A stretch of DNA of 64,000 bases from B10-G9 sp963712165 (GTDB lineage: Bacteria; Chloroflexota; Anaerolineae; Anaerolineales; UBA11858): positions 248,001 through 312,000 of the forward strand of contig CAVQGY010000001.1 in NCBI GenBank assembly GCA_963712165.1, in the 5' to 3' direction. Under the pieces are notes generated by a model. The model made no database searches. It saw only the letters and a program-made list of their open reading frames with translations, and was not told where the DNA came from. Every line of letters starts with the position of its first letter. Position 1 is the first letter of the stretch. Positions 37,301 to 44,717 of this stretch are shown here, one piece after another. Both the position numbers and the translations under genes were made by a program.

Positions 37301-37698
37301 AGATTGCCAAAGTTGTAGGATGGTTTTTGGCTGGGGTCGCTGTAGGTTAAAAGGGTAGGAAAATGATCCAATACTTCAGCCAGGGAGGTTTGAACTCTCA
37401 CGCCCCTGATATGCTTTAGGAGGTAATGATCCAGGCGCTCGAACGAATCTGGCGAGGAGGAAAGGAATTGTTGAATAAGCGTTAGGTATACCTTTCCCAT
37501 CAGACCGATAGCAGATAACTCACAAGCGTTGAAGCATGGCCCTGAACGGCCCAGGAGCTCACAAAGCCTGCGGGCATGGTTCCTATCGTAATATTGAAAA
37601 TCTGGCTTTATAGAGCCTTTTTGAAGGGCAGGGGCAGACAATGGAAAGGAAAGATGTGCGTTTAAGGGAAGACCCCCTTCGGGTTTAACTGGATTCAT
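34327..37698 (-). CDS. Large GH13 alpha-amylase-superfamily protein of unknown specificity
   Basis: This 1,123-residue cytoplasmic protein has no signal peptide. About 290 N-terminal residues are helical and unrecognised. The GH13 barrel (about 290-750) has region I ADMVPNHMG, region II IIRFDAAMTL (nucleophile Asp), region III LLAEAFW (acid/base Glu), and a weak region IV FMNNPDEE where the family usually has NHD. Then PGLPMFGHGQIEG follows. The C-terminal 350 residues are unassigned. Maltosyltransferase- or branching-like activity is possible, but specificity cannot be read. The gene is only three bases upstream of the helicase-like gene, an unexpected pairing. The ATG lacks a clear ribosome site. 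Confidence 0.78.
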   Translation of the reverse strand: MNPVKPEGGLPLNAHLSFPLSAPALQKGSIKPDFQYYDRNHARRLCELLGRSGPCFNACELSAIGLMGKVYLTLIQQFLSSSPDSFERLDHYLLKHIRGVRVQTSLAEVLDHFPTLLTYSDPSQKPSYNFGNLGDPARRHGFYYSLLLILVAEMNPAIRAKDGLFTDPQLRTSSFFSELGGALQDFFSNFPDKGSVSDSLFEVLLEPGRLYPDSLFDQLMFVSKRWKDLLDPQLLHSLMIGLDHLRETAIRGFQDKREAQNPLGYLDEQNKNKIDIVHFSPDQDWMPHVILQAKNVYVWLHQLSREYQISITRLDQIPDQELQRLSRRGVNALWLIGLWERSPASQKIKQLCGNPEAVSSAYSLFDYSISNDLGGEQAYQHLTASAAKCNIRLAADMVPNHMGIDSRWVLEHPEWFLSLADPPFPGYSYEGMDLSNDPAVSIYLEDHYYDQSDAAVVFKRVDNNTGETRFLYHGNDGTSMPWNDTAQLDYLNPEVREAVIQSILQVARKFPIIRFDAAMTLSKKHYQRLWFPEPGSGGAIPTRSGFSLTKDQFDVAMPDEFWRELVDRVAREVPDTLLLAEAFWMMEGYFVRNLGMHRVYNSAFMHMLRDEDNKKYRDLLVGTLAYDPQILKRYVNFMNNPDEETALSQFGSGGKYFGTCLLMSTLPGLPMFGHGQIEGYAEKYGMEYKKAYIDELPDPGLVEQHRREIVPLLFKRHLFSDVEHFVLYDLIKQDGSVDDNVFAFSNRSGGENALIIFYNKWGDTRGWVHKSTPLNGRTVDLLAGLGLSHSGGDFLTYEDTISGLEYIQPLEDLLTRGLYLELGAYQYHAFVNFKIATDHDGSLRETHNKLQGTGTSNLEKTRLDIQFAPLIEPILSLLSEWEKELSAGGGSGSFSNPFAKVSSLEFSHATGQSFYELLLSLFPDKIANRDSLMEDFQHRISCISSLHSILLQTNLFCGVNLLLPWAFLADLPQQLTDKDLEIILGSISDHLADHNTLSRYDRDQYLGLLSSAVFIYPLLAASPIDLKSLPSLWFSVPSVRRYSRLHIFEGQEWFHKESMESLIKLTHTLHHLILCLKKPSSPMPSVDQGLAGDYLNMLRAVDQSKCQADIFLGLLSEMSFTSG

Positions 37699-37731
37699 TG
37701 CAAAGTTGGGAGAAGTTGATTGATTTGTATA

Positions 37732-37754
37732 TATTGCGTATAGGCATTATTCTA
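37732..37754 (-). promoter_or_regulatory. Repeated promoter-linked element, copy C
   Basis: Read on the minus strand it starts with TAGAAT (37754-37749), a -10-like box about 50 bases before the GH13 ATG, followed by TGCCTATACGCAA (37746-37734). It is 21/23 identical to 29085-29107. The 13-base core is identical to 4217-4229. Confidence 0.5.
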
Positions 37755-37762
37755 TTCTGATC

Positions 37763-38548
37763 CTACAATTCTAAATTCTTTAATGCAAAGTCCTTCATTT
37801 CCGAAACTTCTTTTACCCTGATCATGACGATTTCATTGAAAATCCCATCCTGAATAACCTTGATATAACTCCCTTTAACAAGCTCCAGTAGGGCCAGGAA
37901 CGAGATGACCACATCCAAGCGTGAATAATTCTCGCCCAGCAACTCCTCAAAAGAAAGCTGTTCAGCGTGTTTGAATTTTTCTGAAATTTGGTTGATCTTA
38001 TCCTTGATGGAAATTTTCGGGCGTTCAACAACTGTGCTGATCGATTGGCGAACTAACTCCTTGACAAAAATGCTGCTAGCTAATTGAAAGAGTTCTGCGA
38101 TGCCAAATCCTTCAAGATCAAGATTATTCTTTACATCTACCTTGGCAGGGGAGAGCCTGATAAATGTTTGGTAACCAAATTCCTTCCGCTCAGCAAGTAA
38201 ATCTGCAATTTCCTTATAGCGTTTATAGGCGATTAGTTGGCGGGCAAGTTCATTACCCAAATCCTCTTCTTCCTCACCACGAGATGATTGCTGTGGGAGC
38301 AAAGCCTCAGATTTGATCTGGATTAATTTTGCTGCTATTACCAAGAAGGCAGAGATCTCATCAGGAGGCAGGTCTTGAAGAGCTTCGAGGTGCTTAAGGT
38401 ATTGCTCAGTAACCTGGGCGAGGGCAAGGGTTGTGATATCCAGTTCTGCTGACTCTATCAGATGAAGCAGTAAATCCAATGGGCCCTGATAAACCGGGGT
38501 GTCAATTTGATACTGGTCAACCTGATCAGTCGAAAATTTTAAATCCAT
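37763..38548 (-). CDS. scpA: Segregation and condensation protein A
   Basis: This 261-residue kleisin links Smc heads and, with ScpB, forms the bacterial condensin that organises and separates chromosomes. The N-terminal kleisin motif YQGPLDLLLHLIESAELDI is diagnostic, followed by VTEQYLKHLEAL and a long helical middle. The winged-helix C-terminus (VVISFLALLELVKGS, IVMIRV) is also recognisable. No scpB follows; GH13 comes 64 bases downstream on the same strand. A TATAAT seven bases before the ATG and the lack of a ribosome site predict a leaderless mRNA. Confidence 0.94.
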   Translation of the reverse strand: MDLKFSTDQVDQYQIDTPVYQGPLDLLLHLIESAELDITTLALAQVTEQYLKHLEALQDLPPDEISAFLVIAAKLIQIKSEALLPQQSSRGEEEEDLGNELARQLIAYKRYKEIADLLAERKEFGYQTFIRLSPAKVDVKNNLDLEGFGIAELFQLASSIFVKELVRQSISTVVERPKISIKDKINQISEKFKHAEQLSFEELLGENYSRLDVVISFLALLELVKGSYIKVIQDGIFNEIVMIRVKEVSEMKDFALKNLEL

Positions 38549-38555
38549 AGAGCCT

Positions 38556-38561
38556 ATTATA
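38556..38561 (-). promoter_or_regulatory. -10 box (TATAAT), probable leaderless scpA mRNA
   Basis: TATAAT on the minus strand ends seven bases before the scpA ATG at 38548. The spacing places transcription start at or beside the first base of the start codon. Confidence 0.6.
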
Positions 38562-38715
38562 CCTGAGATGGGAGAGCTGTGATTTTCCGCTAATATATAG
38601 GAAAAGTGTTAATACATACCCAGGTTACTAGACGTTCCTAAGCTATGTGATAAAAATAGAACCGGAATAATGGTGCATGATTTGCAGTGTTACAGTTCAA
38701 GGGATAAGGTGAGAA

Positions 38716-39063
38716 ATGAATCAAGAACCGATTAATGTGACCGATGAGGCATTTGAAAAGGCAGTTATCAATTCGGATTTGCCCGTAATAGTCGACTTCT
38801 GGGCTCCATGGTGCGGACCATGTAAAATGGTAGCTCCCATATTAGACAAAATCGCCGAAGAATATGCTGGCAAATTGATCGTCGCCAAAGTAAATACTGA
38901 CAACCATTCTGAATGGGCCAACAAGTTCGGAGTACAGGGTATTCCAACTATGCTGTTCATTTCAGGAGGGAAAGTGATCCACCAGCAGGTTGGTGCCCTA
39001 CCAGAACCAATGCTGCGCACCGTGCTTGATCAGTTCATGAATGTTGTTACCAACAAGAACTAA
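38716..39063 (+). CDS. trxA: Thioredoxin
   Basis: This 115-residue single-domain thioredoxin reduces protein disulfides in the cytoplasm. The active site is FWAPWCGPCKM, with the conserved buried Asp upstream (VDFW) and cis-Pro in GIPTMLFI. There is no signal peptide. AAGGTGAG four bases before the ATG gives a strong start. It is a single-gene unit with a perfect bidirectional terminator after it. Thioredoxin reductase is not in the window. Confidence 0.96.
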   Translation: MNQEPINVTDEAFEKAVINSDLPVIVDFWAPWCGPCKMVAPILDKIAEEYAGKLIVAKVNTDNHSEWANKFGVQGIPTMLFISGGKVIHQQVGALPEPMLRTVLDQFMNVVTNKN

Positions 39064-39086
39064 AGCCAATCAACTCCTAACCAAAT

Positions 39087-39111
39087 AAAAACTCCCCAAC
39101 TGGGAGTTTTT
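39087..39111. terminator. Bidirectional terminator between trxA and the convergent kinase gene
   Basis: AAAAACTCCC (39087-39096) and GGGAGTTTTT (39102-39111) form a 10-base perfect stem with loop CAACT. Both strands end in a T run, so it can stop transcripts arriving from either side. Confidence 0.85.
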
Positions 39112-39115
39112 ATGT

Positions 39116-39859
39116 TTAATATTGGGCGGCCTCTAGCGGCAGCTGGATCTCAAAAGAGTTGCCATCCTCTCTCACTACAAGCTGAATATTTCCCCCAAGA
39201 AAAAGAGCTGTTCTTCTAGCCACAGCTAAACCTAAACCCATTCCTTCATAGCGGCGCGTCAGGTAATTTTCGAGCTGCCTGAAATCTTCAAAGATTGTCT
39301 CTCTTTTATCCTCAGGGATAGGTACAGTCCAGTCGAGCACAGCGATTCTCAGCCAGGTATCATCAATCGTTCCGGTGACTTTCACCTTCCCACCAGGTTC
39401 TGAAAACTTGGCCGCATTGGATAGCAGGTTTCTAAAAAGGATAATCAAACTATCGCCGTCATAGCGAAGATTCTGGATTTCTCGTGAGAGATCCGCAATC
39501 AGATTGATATTCTTCTTTTTGATATTCGGTTTTAGTAACTCATAGGTTTGGATGAAAGCTTCCCCAACCGGGATTGGATTAATGTAGGTAATCTCTTTAC
39601 CTAATTGAAGTCTGGTAAAATCTGTCAGTTCCTGGACTACTCGGGTCAGCTTGTGGGTATTTCTTTCCACGATTTCCAGGTATTTTCTGGCAGCTGCCGG
39701 ATCTTTGTCAAGCTCCTCCAGGGTTAGATCCAGATACCCTGTAATCAAATTGAGCGGGGTTCTTAACTCGTGGCTCACTAAAGCCACAAAAGTATTTTTC
39801 AATTCGTCAAGCTCTCTGATCTGTTCAGTCAAACCCTGTGTACTTAATGAGTCCTCCAT
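39116..39859 (-). CDS. Minimal histidine kinase (HisKA-HATPase, no sensor)
   Basis: This 247-residue protein is only a kinase core. The phosphoacceptor is His30 (LVSHELRTPLNLI), and the N box reads FRNLLSNAAKFSEPGG. The G1 box is unusual: LDWTVPIPED keeps the Asp but lacks the glycines of DxGxG. The G2 box EGMGLGLAVAR is intact. It is co-directional with a SpoIIE phosphatase and a P-loop protein just upstream, so it may be an anti-sigma-like or partner-switch kinase rather than a classical sensor. GAGGAG nine bases before the ATG supports the start. Confidence 0.85.
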   Translation of the reverse strand: MEDSLSTQGLTEQIRELDELKNTFVALVSHELRTPLNLITGYLDLTLEELDKDPAAARKYLEIVERNTHKLTRVVQELTDFTRLQLGKEITYINPIPVGEAFIQTYELLKPNIKKKNINLIADLSREIQNLRYDGDSLIILFRNLLSNAAKFSEPGGKVKVTGTIDDTWLRIAVLDWTVPIPEDKRETIFEDFRQLENYLTRRYEGMGLGLAVARRTALFLGGNIQLVVREDGNSFEIQLPLEAAQY

Positions 39860-39889
39860 ACCAATTGTCTCCTCAGTTCCGGATCGATA

Positions 39890-40246
39890 TCATTGCCGGC
39901 TTCCCAGGCTGCCGAGAACCAATTCCAACACATCGGCAGGGCTTTTATCATTTGTGTCTATATAAATGTCTGCATTCTTCCGGGCATGTTCCAGGCGTTC
40001 AACTTGATTGTCATATATTATTCGGGGCCAAGTGGTTTGATTTCGATCACAAGATATCTCGTACGAAACGTCAAGGTAAATCAGGAGGTCTGGCTTAGCA
40101 ATCAGAGCCCACATATCTTTTACATAGGAATGCTCCTGTGCGATATGTTTTACCTGAAATCCGCGGGTTCGTAATTGCTCAACAAGAGTTGATTTTCCGG
40201 CAGCGCATGGACCCACAACACCAAGTACCGGTTTGTCTGATTTCAT
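39890..40246 (-). CDS. Small P-loop nucleotide kinase-like protein
   Basis: This 118-residue protein has Walker A GPCAAGKST at residues 12-20 and a short AAA-less P-loop kinase fold. LLIYLDVSYEISCDRN resembles the LID/donor region of shikimate- or dephospho-CoA-kinase relatives, shortened to a minimal core. It overlaps the SpoIIE-like gene by four bases (ATGA) and is followed by the minimal histidine kinase 30 bases later. The substrate cannot be predicted. Its position between phosphatase and kinase suggests a regulatory role. Confidence 0.75.
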   Translation of the reverse strand: MKSDKPVLGVVGPCAAGKSTLVEQLRTRGFQVKHIAQEHSYVKDMWALIAKPDLLIYLDVSYEISCDRNQTTWPRIIYDNQVERLEHARKNADIYIDTNDKSPADVLELVLGSLGSRQ

Positions 40247-40959
40247 TTTCCCAATGAATTCACCGGGAGCTGGACAGTCATCCTCCTTATCATGTCCTTC
40301 CCGGAGTTAATAACGCGGAGGACTACGACGCTTATATCATCTCTGGGCATACCCCGATCAAGTTTAAGGGCATAGTTCATCAAGGAATCTGCTATATGAC
40401 CCGGTGAGGGATTCTCTGCTTCCAGTTCTGCTTCTAAACAAGTGCAAACATCCATAGAATCGCCGAAATAAGATCCCGCGTGAACCAGGCCGTCTGTATA
40501 GACAATCACGGTTAACCCAGGATCAAGGGGGATCTCCGAAATCATAGGACGGGTATCCCTTCTTAATCCCACTGGATCCGATTCTTCTGAGAGCATCTTG
40601 ATCTTATTATTATAAGAAATGACCACTGGGGCAGGGTTATTCCGCGTGATCACTAATGTGCTGGTTTGCAGGTCAGCTGAAAGAATATTCAGGGTTGCTG
40701 ACACTTTTCCGCCCCGTTCTGTGAATAATGCGTCTGAGGCAGCCCTGGCCGCTGCACCATCCCTGACACCGTCAGCTAAAAATTGGATAACCTTGCGGAC
40801 GACCAGACTTGATACCCATTTTGCCCCTTTGCCAGAACTTTGCCCATCTGCCAGCACTACAGACATTCCACCATTAGGACGTTCGATTACCTCTGCAGTA
40901 TCACCACTGGATGATGTTGCATATTTTCTAATCTTGGAAATTGCAATCTGGACTTCCAT
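40243..40959 (-). CDS. SpoIIE/PP2C-type serine phosphatase
   Basis: This 238-residue stand-alone SpoIIE phosphatase has metal-binding acidic residues in SVVLADGQSSGKGAK and VIVYTDGLVHAG, and the strand ARPMI-type core around residues 140-150 (TRPMISEIPLDPG). The ORF can be extended by two codons to a TTG at 40965, but ATG 40959 fits better. Such phosphatases usually dephosphorylate anti-anti-sigma or STAS proteins. No STAS protein is adjacent, but a minimal kinase and a P-loop protein follow in the same operon. A TAAAAT six bases before the ATG and no ribosome site hint at a leaderless mRNA. Confidence 0.85.
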   Translation of the reverse strand: MEVQIAISKIRKYATSSSGDTAEVIERPNGGMSVVLADGQSSGKGAKWVSSLVVRKVIQFLADGVRDGAAARAASDALFTERGGKVSATLNILSADLQTSTLVITRNNPAPVVISYNNKIKMLSEESDPVGLRRDTRPMISEIPLDPGLTVIVYTDGLVHAGSYFGDSMDVCTCLEAELEAENPSPGHIADSLMNYALKLDRGMPRDDISVVVLRVINSGKDMIRRMTVQLPVNSLGK

Positions 40960-41070
40960 GTTCAAATTTTACTTTATCCTGGATAAAATGGAAACCCACT
41001 CATCCCAGGAGGAAACCGCCTAGATTAATAATTGAACGTAGAAGTCAAAAACTCTCTTTTGCAGTAGAGT

Positions 41071-42438
41071 TCAAATATATTGTTGAATAAGCGGCAGAAA
41101 GACGCTTGCCAAACTCAAGAAAATTAAAAATCCTATAATATCTGTGATCGCTGTAACCAGTACAGACGAAGCGAGAGCAGGGTCTTGTCCTGAAAACTCG
41201 AGGATCAGCGGCGCCAATGTACCCACTATGCTGGCAACCACCATATTCCCAAAAAGTGCCAAACCCAAAACAAGCCCCAGCCAGGGGTTACTCTGCCAGA
41301 ACCCAACTCCCAGCCCAACTAGTAAACCGATCATTCCGCCTAAAAACATCCCTACCACAATTTGCCGTAAAAGAATGGGTACAAATTTCTTCGGCTCTAC
41401 TTTCCCCAAAGCCAGGGAGCGTACGATCATGGCCACATTTTGACTGGCTGCATTTCCACCCTGGGCAGCCACAACACTCTGGAAAAAGGCAAGTACAGCA
41501 ACCTGGATAAAAAGATCCCCAAAATTGCTGATTACCCAGGAGCCGATTAAGGCAGTAACTGCGTTTAGCAGCAGCCAGGGCAATCTGCTTTTCAATTGCA
41601 ATAACAATCCACTTTCTGGTTCAAGAGACGTGCCTGAAACGCTAGCAAGCTTGTAGATATCTTCCGTTGATTCATCTATAAGAACATCAAGAATATCATC
41701 GTGTGAGATAACCCCAACCAGATGGTCATCTTGATCGAGCACAGGAAGAGCTTGGAGATCATAATGTTTCATTATCCTGGCTGCCTCTTCCTGATCCTGT
41801 ACAGCCCTAATACTGATCACCTGGCTATTCATGATATCGACAATATTCTGGACTGGATCAGCGCAGATCAATTCCCGCAGCCCGGTAACGCCGAGAAGAT
41901 CCTTTTCCGGTCCGACGACAAATAAGTAGTATGGTATATCCGTTTCCAGACCCGATGAGCGCAAATACTGGATAGCGGATTCTGCCGTATCTTCTTTTCC
42001 TAGTGTCAGGAAATCAGTGGTCATCCGTCCACCTGCAGTTTCATCAGCGTAGCGGAGCAGGGGAAGGACCTCCTCGGGTTCCTCCATCAAGGATATGGTT
42101 TTCCGCACATCCTGTCCTGAAAGATCGCCTAGTAGGTCTGCAGCTTCATCAGGATCCATGTCGTCGATAATATCTGCCAGGAGAGGCAGGGGGAGATTCC
42201 GGGCAACATCGAGGGTTTGCCTGTCATCCAGCTCGTCAAAGATATCAGCAATCTCAGGGATTTCCAGTGTTCCTATCAGAATCTCTTGCTGATCAGCATT
42301 TAATCCAAGGAATAACTTCGCCTGGTCTGCAGGGTGAAGTTCTCTAAAGATAACTAGAACTGAAGTGATATCCTCTCCCTGCAAGAGGCTCTCAATTTTA
42401 TCAATCGTCATGGGGTCATTGGGATCATATGCTGTCAT
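41071..42438 (-). CDS. mgtE: Magnesium transporter MgtE
   Basis: This 455-residue protein has the MgtE order: an N-terminal superhelical domain of about 130 residues rich in Leu and Asp (DDMDPDEAADLLGDL), paired CBS domains (about 135-260), and five membrane helices from about 285. It gates Mg2+ entry by sensing cytosolic Mg2+. The membrane part carries PLILEFSGQDPALASSV and ends in TDIIGFLIFL, both typical of the pore. GGGAG six bases before the ATG supports the start. It follows the NIL-domain gene after a hairpin. Confidence 0.95.
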   Translation of the reverse strand: MTAYDPNDPMTIDKIESLLQGEDITSVLVIFRELHPADQAKLFLGLNADQQEILIGTLEIPEIADIFDELDDRQTLDVARNLPLPLLADIIDDMDPDEAADLLGDLSGQDVRKTISLMEEPEEVLPLLRYADETAGGRMTTDFLTLGKEDTAESAIQYLRSSGLETDIPYYLFVVGPEKDLLGVTGLRELICADPVQNIVDIMNSQVISIRAVQDQEEAARIMKHYDLQALPVLDQDDHLVGVISHDDILDVLIDESTEDIYKLASVSGTSLEPESGLLLQLKSRLPWLLLNAVTALIGSWVISNFGDLFIQVAVLAFFQSVVAAQGGNAASQNVAMIVRSLALGKVEPKKFVPILLRQIVVGMFLGGMIGLLVGLGVGFWQSNPWLGLVLGLALFGNMVVASIVGTLAPLILEFSGQDPALASSVLVTAITDIIGFLIFLSLASVFLPLIQQYI

Positions 42439-42465
42439 AGTGCACTCCCGCCTATTAATACAGAA

Positions 42466-42499
42466 AACCGGCAGCGCTGATAAGCAGAGTCTGCCGGTT
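42466..42499 (-). terminator. Hairpin between the NIL-domain gene and mgtE
   Basis: AACCGGCAG (42466-42474) pairs with CTGCCGGTT (42491-42499), followed on the minus strand by TTCTG. The T run is short, so it is either a weak terminator or a leader structure of mgtE. Confidence 0.5.
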
Positions 42500-42527
42500 A
42501 CAAGAGTATATTATGCAGAATCTGATA

Positions 42528-42755
42528 TCAGTTTGTTATGAGAACAACCTCTACTCCTTGTCCTCGCAACCAGGAAATGGATTCCTCGATTTCTGACGCG
42601 CTGCCCGATATTTTAATATCTATCCATCCTTGTTCCGCGGTGACATTTGCCCGCAGGATATTTACTGTAAAAGAATAACGCCGCATCAATCGATTGATGA
42701 CTGGATCATCGTGCAGGCTGGACGGAAAAACCAGACGGATGGATTGGCTTATCAT
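42528..42755 (-). CDS. Stand-alone NIL-domain protein
   Basis: This 75-residue protein consists of one NIL domain, as found at the C-terminus of methionine ABC transporter ATPases and some ferredoxins. It starts IRLVFPSSLHDDPVINRL, with a central RANV strand and IDIKISGSASEIEESISWL. The ATG at 42755 follows AAAGGAGGC closely, so I prefer it over the ATG at 42782. It lies 78 bases after rlmN. Stand-alone forms may bind small molecules or regulate; no ABC gene adjoins. Confidence 0.8.
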   Translation of the reverse strand: MISQSIRLVFPSSLHDDPVINRLMRRYSFTVNILRANVTAEQGWIDIKISGSASEIEESISWLRGQGVEVVLITN

Positions 42756-42833
42756 GCCGCCTCCTTTTACCTGTTTTTCCATTTTAACATGAAAGGGATT
42801 AGTCTGCTTTTCTTAGATTTTGAACAAGAATCA

Positions 42834-43865
42834 TCAATCAGATTCGCTGGCTAGTTGACCGCAGCCAGCTTGAATATCAATTCCTCTTCTCAGGCGGATA
42901 GTGCAGGGGATGCCTGCCTGGTGGAGGATATGTTGAAACAGGGCAGCGCTTTCATCTCCTGATGGTAGGCCAGCATAACCTTTTACAGGATTCAGTTGAA
43001 TAAGGTTGACATGATATAGTTTCCCTGCCAGAAGTTGGGCTAAACCCTCCGCCTGGTCCTGCCCATCATTGATTCCATCAATTAATGCCCATTCTATTGT
43101 CAAACGACGTTTGGTCCTCTCCAGATAATCATCACAGGCTGCCATTAGCTCATCCAGGGGATATCTCTTGCTGATTGGGATCAGTTCTCCACGCAATTTG
43201 TCATCAGCAGCATGAAGTGAGATTGCCAGATTGATCTGGGTTTCCTCTTCAGCAAACCGTCTTATTCCTGGTATGTGGCCTACCGTAGAAATCGTAAAGC
43301 GGCGCATTCCAAATTTGAAACCATCCGGGTCATTTAAGGTATGGATTGCTTTGATCACATTATCGTAATTATGAAATGGCTCGCCCATGCCCATTAACAC
43401 AATATTGGTCAAAGATTCATTTTCTTCCTCCAAAATGGCAGCCGCAATCAGCACCTGTTGAATGATCTCGCCCCTGGTCAGATTACGTTTGAAACCCATC
43501 TTCCCCGTCGCGCAAAAAGTACATCCCACCGCACAACCCACCTGGCTTGAGATGCACACCGTATGCCGGTCAGCATAGGCCATCAATACAGTCTCTATGG
43601 CCGCTCCATCATCAAGGCGAAATAGGTATTTTCGGGTAGCTCCATCCTGCGAGGACAGCTCTCTTTCTTGGATCATCGTTCCCAGGGAGAACCGCTGGGA
43701 GATCGTATCTTTGAAGGACCTGGGCAGATTCGAAAAATCGTCAATCTGCTTCCAGCCCCTCCGGTAAATACCCTGCCAGATCTGATCTGCCCGGAAAGAC
43801 GGTTCACCCATCTCGTCAGTAAATTCCTGGAGTTCTTCCAGGGTCAGATCATACAGATTATCCAT
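42834..43865 (-). CDS. rlmN: 23S rRNA (adenine2503-C2)-methyltransferase
   Basis: This 343-residue radical-SAM enzyme methylates C2 of A2503 in 23S rRNA and A37 in some tRNAs. The iron-sulfur motif is CAVGCTFCATGKMGF, GMGEPFHNYDN is the second signature, and the methyl-carrying Cys sits in RRGIDIQAGCGQL near the C-terminus. The initial MDNLYDLTLEELQ is normal. The start at 43865 overlaps the end of the HAD gene by eight bases. Two regular starts exist four codons apart. Confidence 0.95.
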   Translation of the reverse strand: MDNLYDLTLEELQEFTDEMGEPSFRADQIWQGIYRRGWKQIDDFSNLPRSFKDTISQRFSLGTMIQERELSSQDGATRKYLFRLDDGAAIETVLMAYADRHTVCISSQVGCAVGCTFCATGKMGFKRNLTRGEIIQQVLIAAAILEEENESLTNIVLMGMGEPFHNYDNVIKAIHTLNDPDGFKFGMRRFTISTVGHIPGIRRFAEEETQINLAISLHAADDKLRGELIPISKRYPLDELMAACDDYLERTKRRLTIEWALIDGINDGQDQAEGLAQLLAGKLYHVNLIQLNPVKGYAGLPSGDESAALFQHILHQAGIPCTIRLRRGIDIQAGCGQLASESD

Positions 43866-44667
43866 TGGTCTTTCCAATTATATCAAGCACCTTCAGGGCA
43901 TTCTCTGCGATGATATCCGGTGGAGGGTCCCAGGTCTCACCAAGTGCTTGATTCGTTATTCCAGACAATACCAGTGCTGAATTTATGCCCATCTGTTGTG
44001 CTCCGAGAATATCTGTCTCAAGGCGATCTCCGATCATCAATGCCTCTCCAGGCAGGCACTTAGCTCGTTTGAGAGCAATGGCATACAGAGCAGGAAAGGG
44101 TTTACCGATGATATAGGGTTTTATACCGCTAGAGACCTCTATTGCCTTGATGATGGTCCCGGCACCCGGTGCATATCCGAGTGGAGTAGGGAGGGTCAGA
44201 TCCGGATTTGTGCCCACAAATAAGGCGCCCTGTTGAACAAAATGAACTGCAAGTTCTATATCCCGGTAATTAAAACGACGGTCTAAACCGACTACAACCG
44301 CAAGGACCTCACTGTCAGGATCATCCTCAAGAATCTGGAAGGACCTATTCCTCAAAGAAGTCTTTATTCCCTCTTCTCCGATCACGAAAAGAGGCCCTCT
44401 CCGGGGAAAATTCTCTTCGATGAACTCCGCAGTTGCTTCTGCGCTGGTGATGATCTGTGATGGCTCAAGGAAGACCCCAATCTCTAAGAATCTTTCCAGA
44501 TAATCATCAGCCAATCGGGTTGAGTTATTTGTAACGCAGAAAGCCTGAAACCCCAAACTATTAATACGATCAAATAATAGTGGAATATCAACCACAGATT
44601 CAGAACCCCGCCAAAGCACACCGTCCATATCCAGGAGGATTGCTTTCAAATTAATTTGACCTTTCAT
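43858..44667 (-). CDS. HAD-IIA sugar-phosphate phosphatase (NagD-like)
   Basis: This 269-residue HAD hydrolase has motif I LLDMDGVLWRG (Asp13, Asp15), motif II VTNNSTR, motif III Lys in GKPFPALYA, and motif IV MIGDRLETDILGA. It resembles NagD, which acts on nucleotide monophosphates and sugar phosphates. Its ATG is only six bases past the T tract of the clpP terminator and has no ribosome site upstream; a TTG at 44649, preceded by AAAGG, is an alternative start. It overlaps rlmN. Confidence 0.9.
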   Translation of the reverse strand: MKGQINLKAILLDMDGVLWRGSESVVDIPLLFDRINSLGFQAFCVTNNSTRLADDYLERFLEIGVFLEPSQIITSAEATAEFIEENFPRRGPLFVIGEEGIKTSLRNRSFQILEDDPDSEVLAVVVGLDRRFNYRDIELAVHFVQQGALFVGTNPDLTLPTPLGYAPGAGTIIKAIEVSSGIKPYIIGKPFPALYAIALKRAKCLPGEALMIGDRLETDILGAQQMGINSALVLSGITNQALGETWDPPPDIIAENALKVLDIIGKTNG

Positions 44668-44672
44668 AGGAG

Positions 44673-44706
44673 AAAAAAAAGCCCGGTTTTATTGAAACCG
44701 GGCTTT
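44673..44706 (-). terminator. Rho-independent terminator after clpP
   Basis: On the minus strand AAAGCCCGGTTT pairs with AAACCGGGCTTT (12 bases, loop of five) and a run of eight T follows. It ends six bases before the HAD ATG. Confidence 0.9.
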
Positions 44707-44717
44707 AGTGTTTATAT

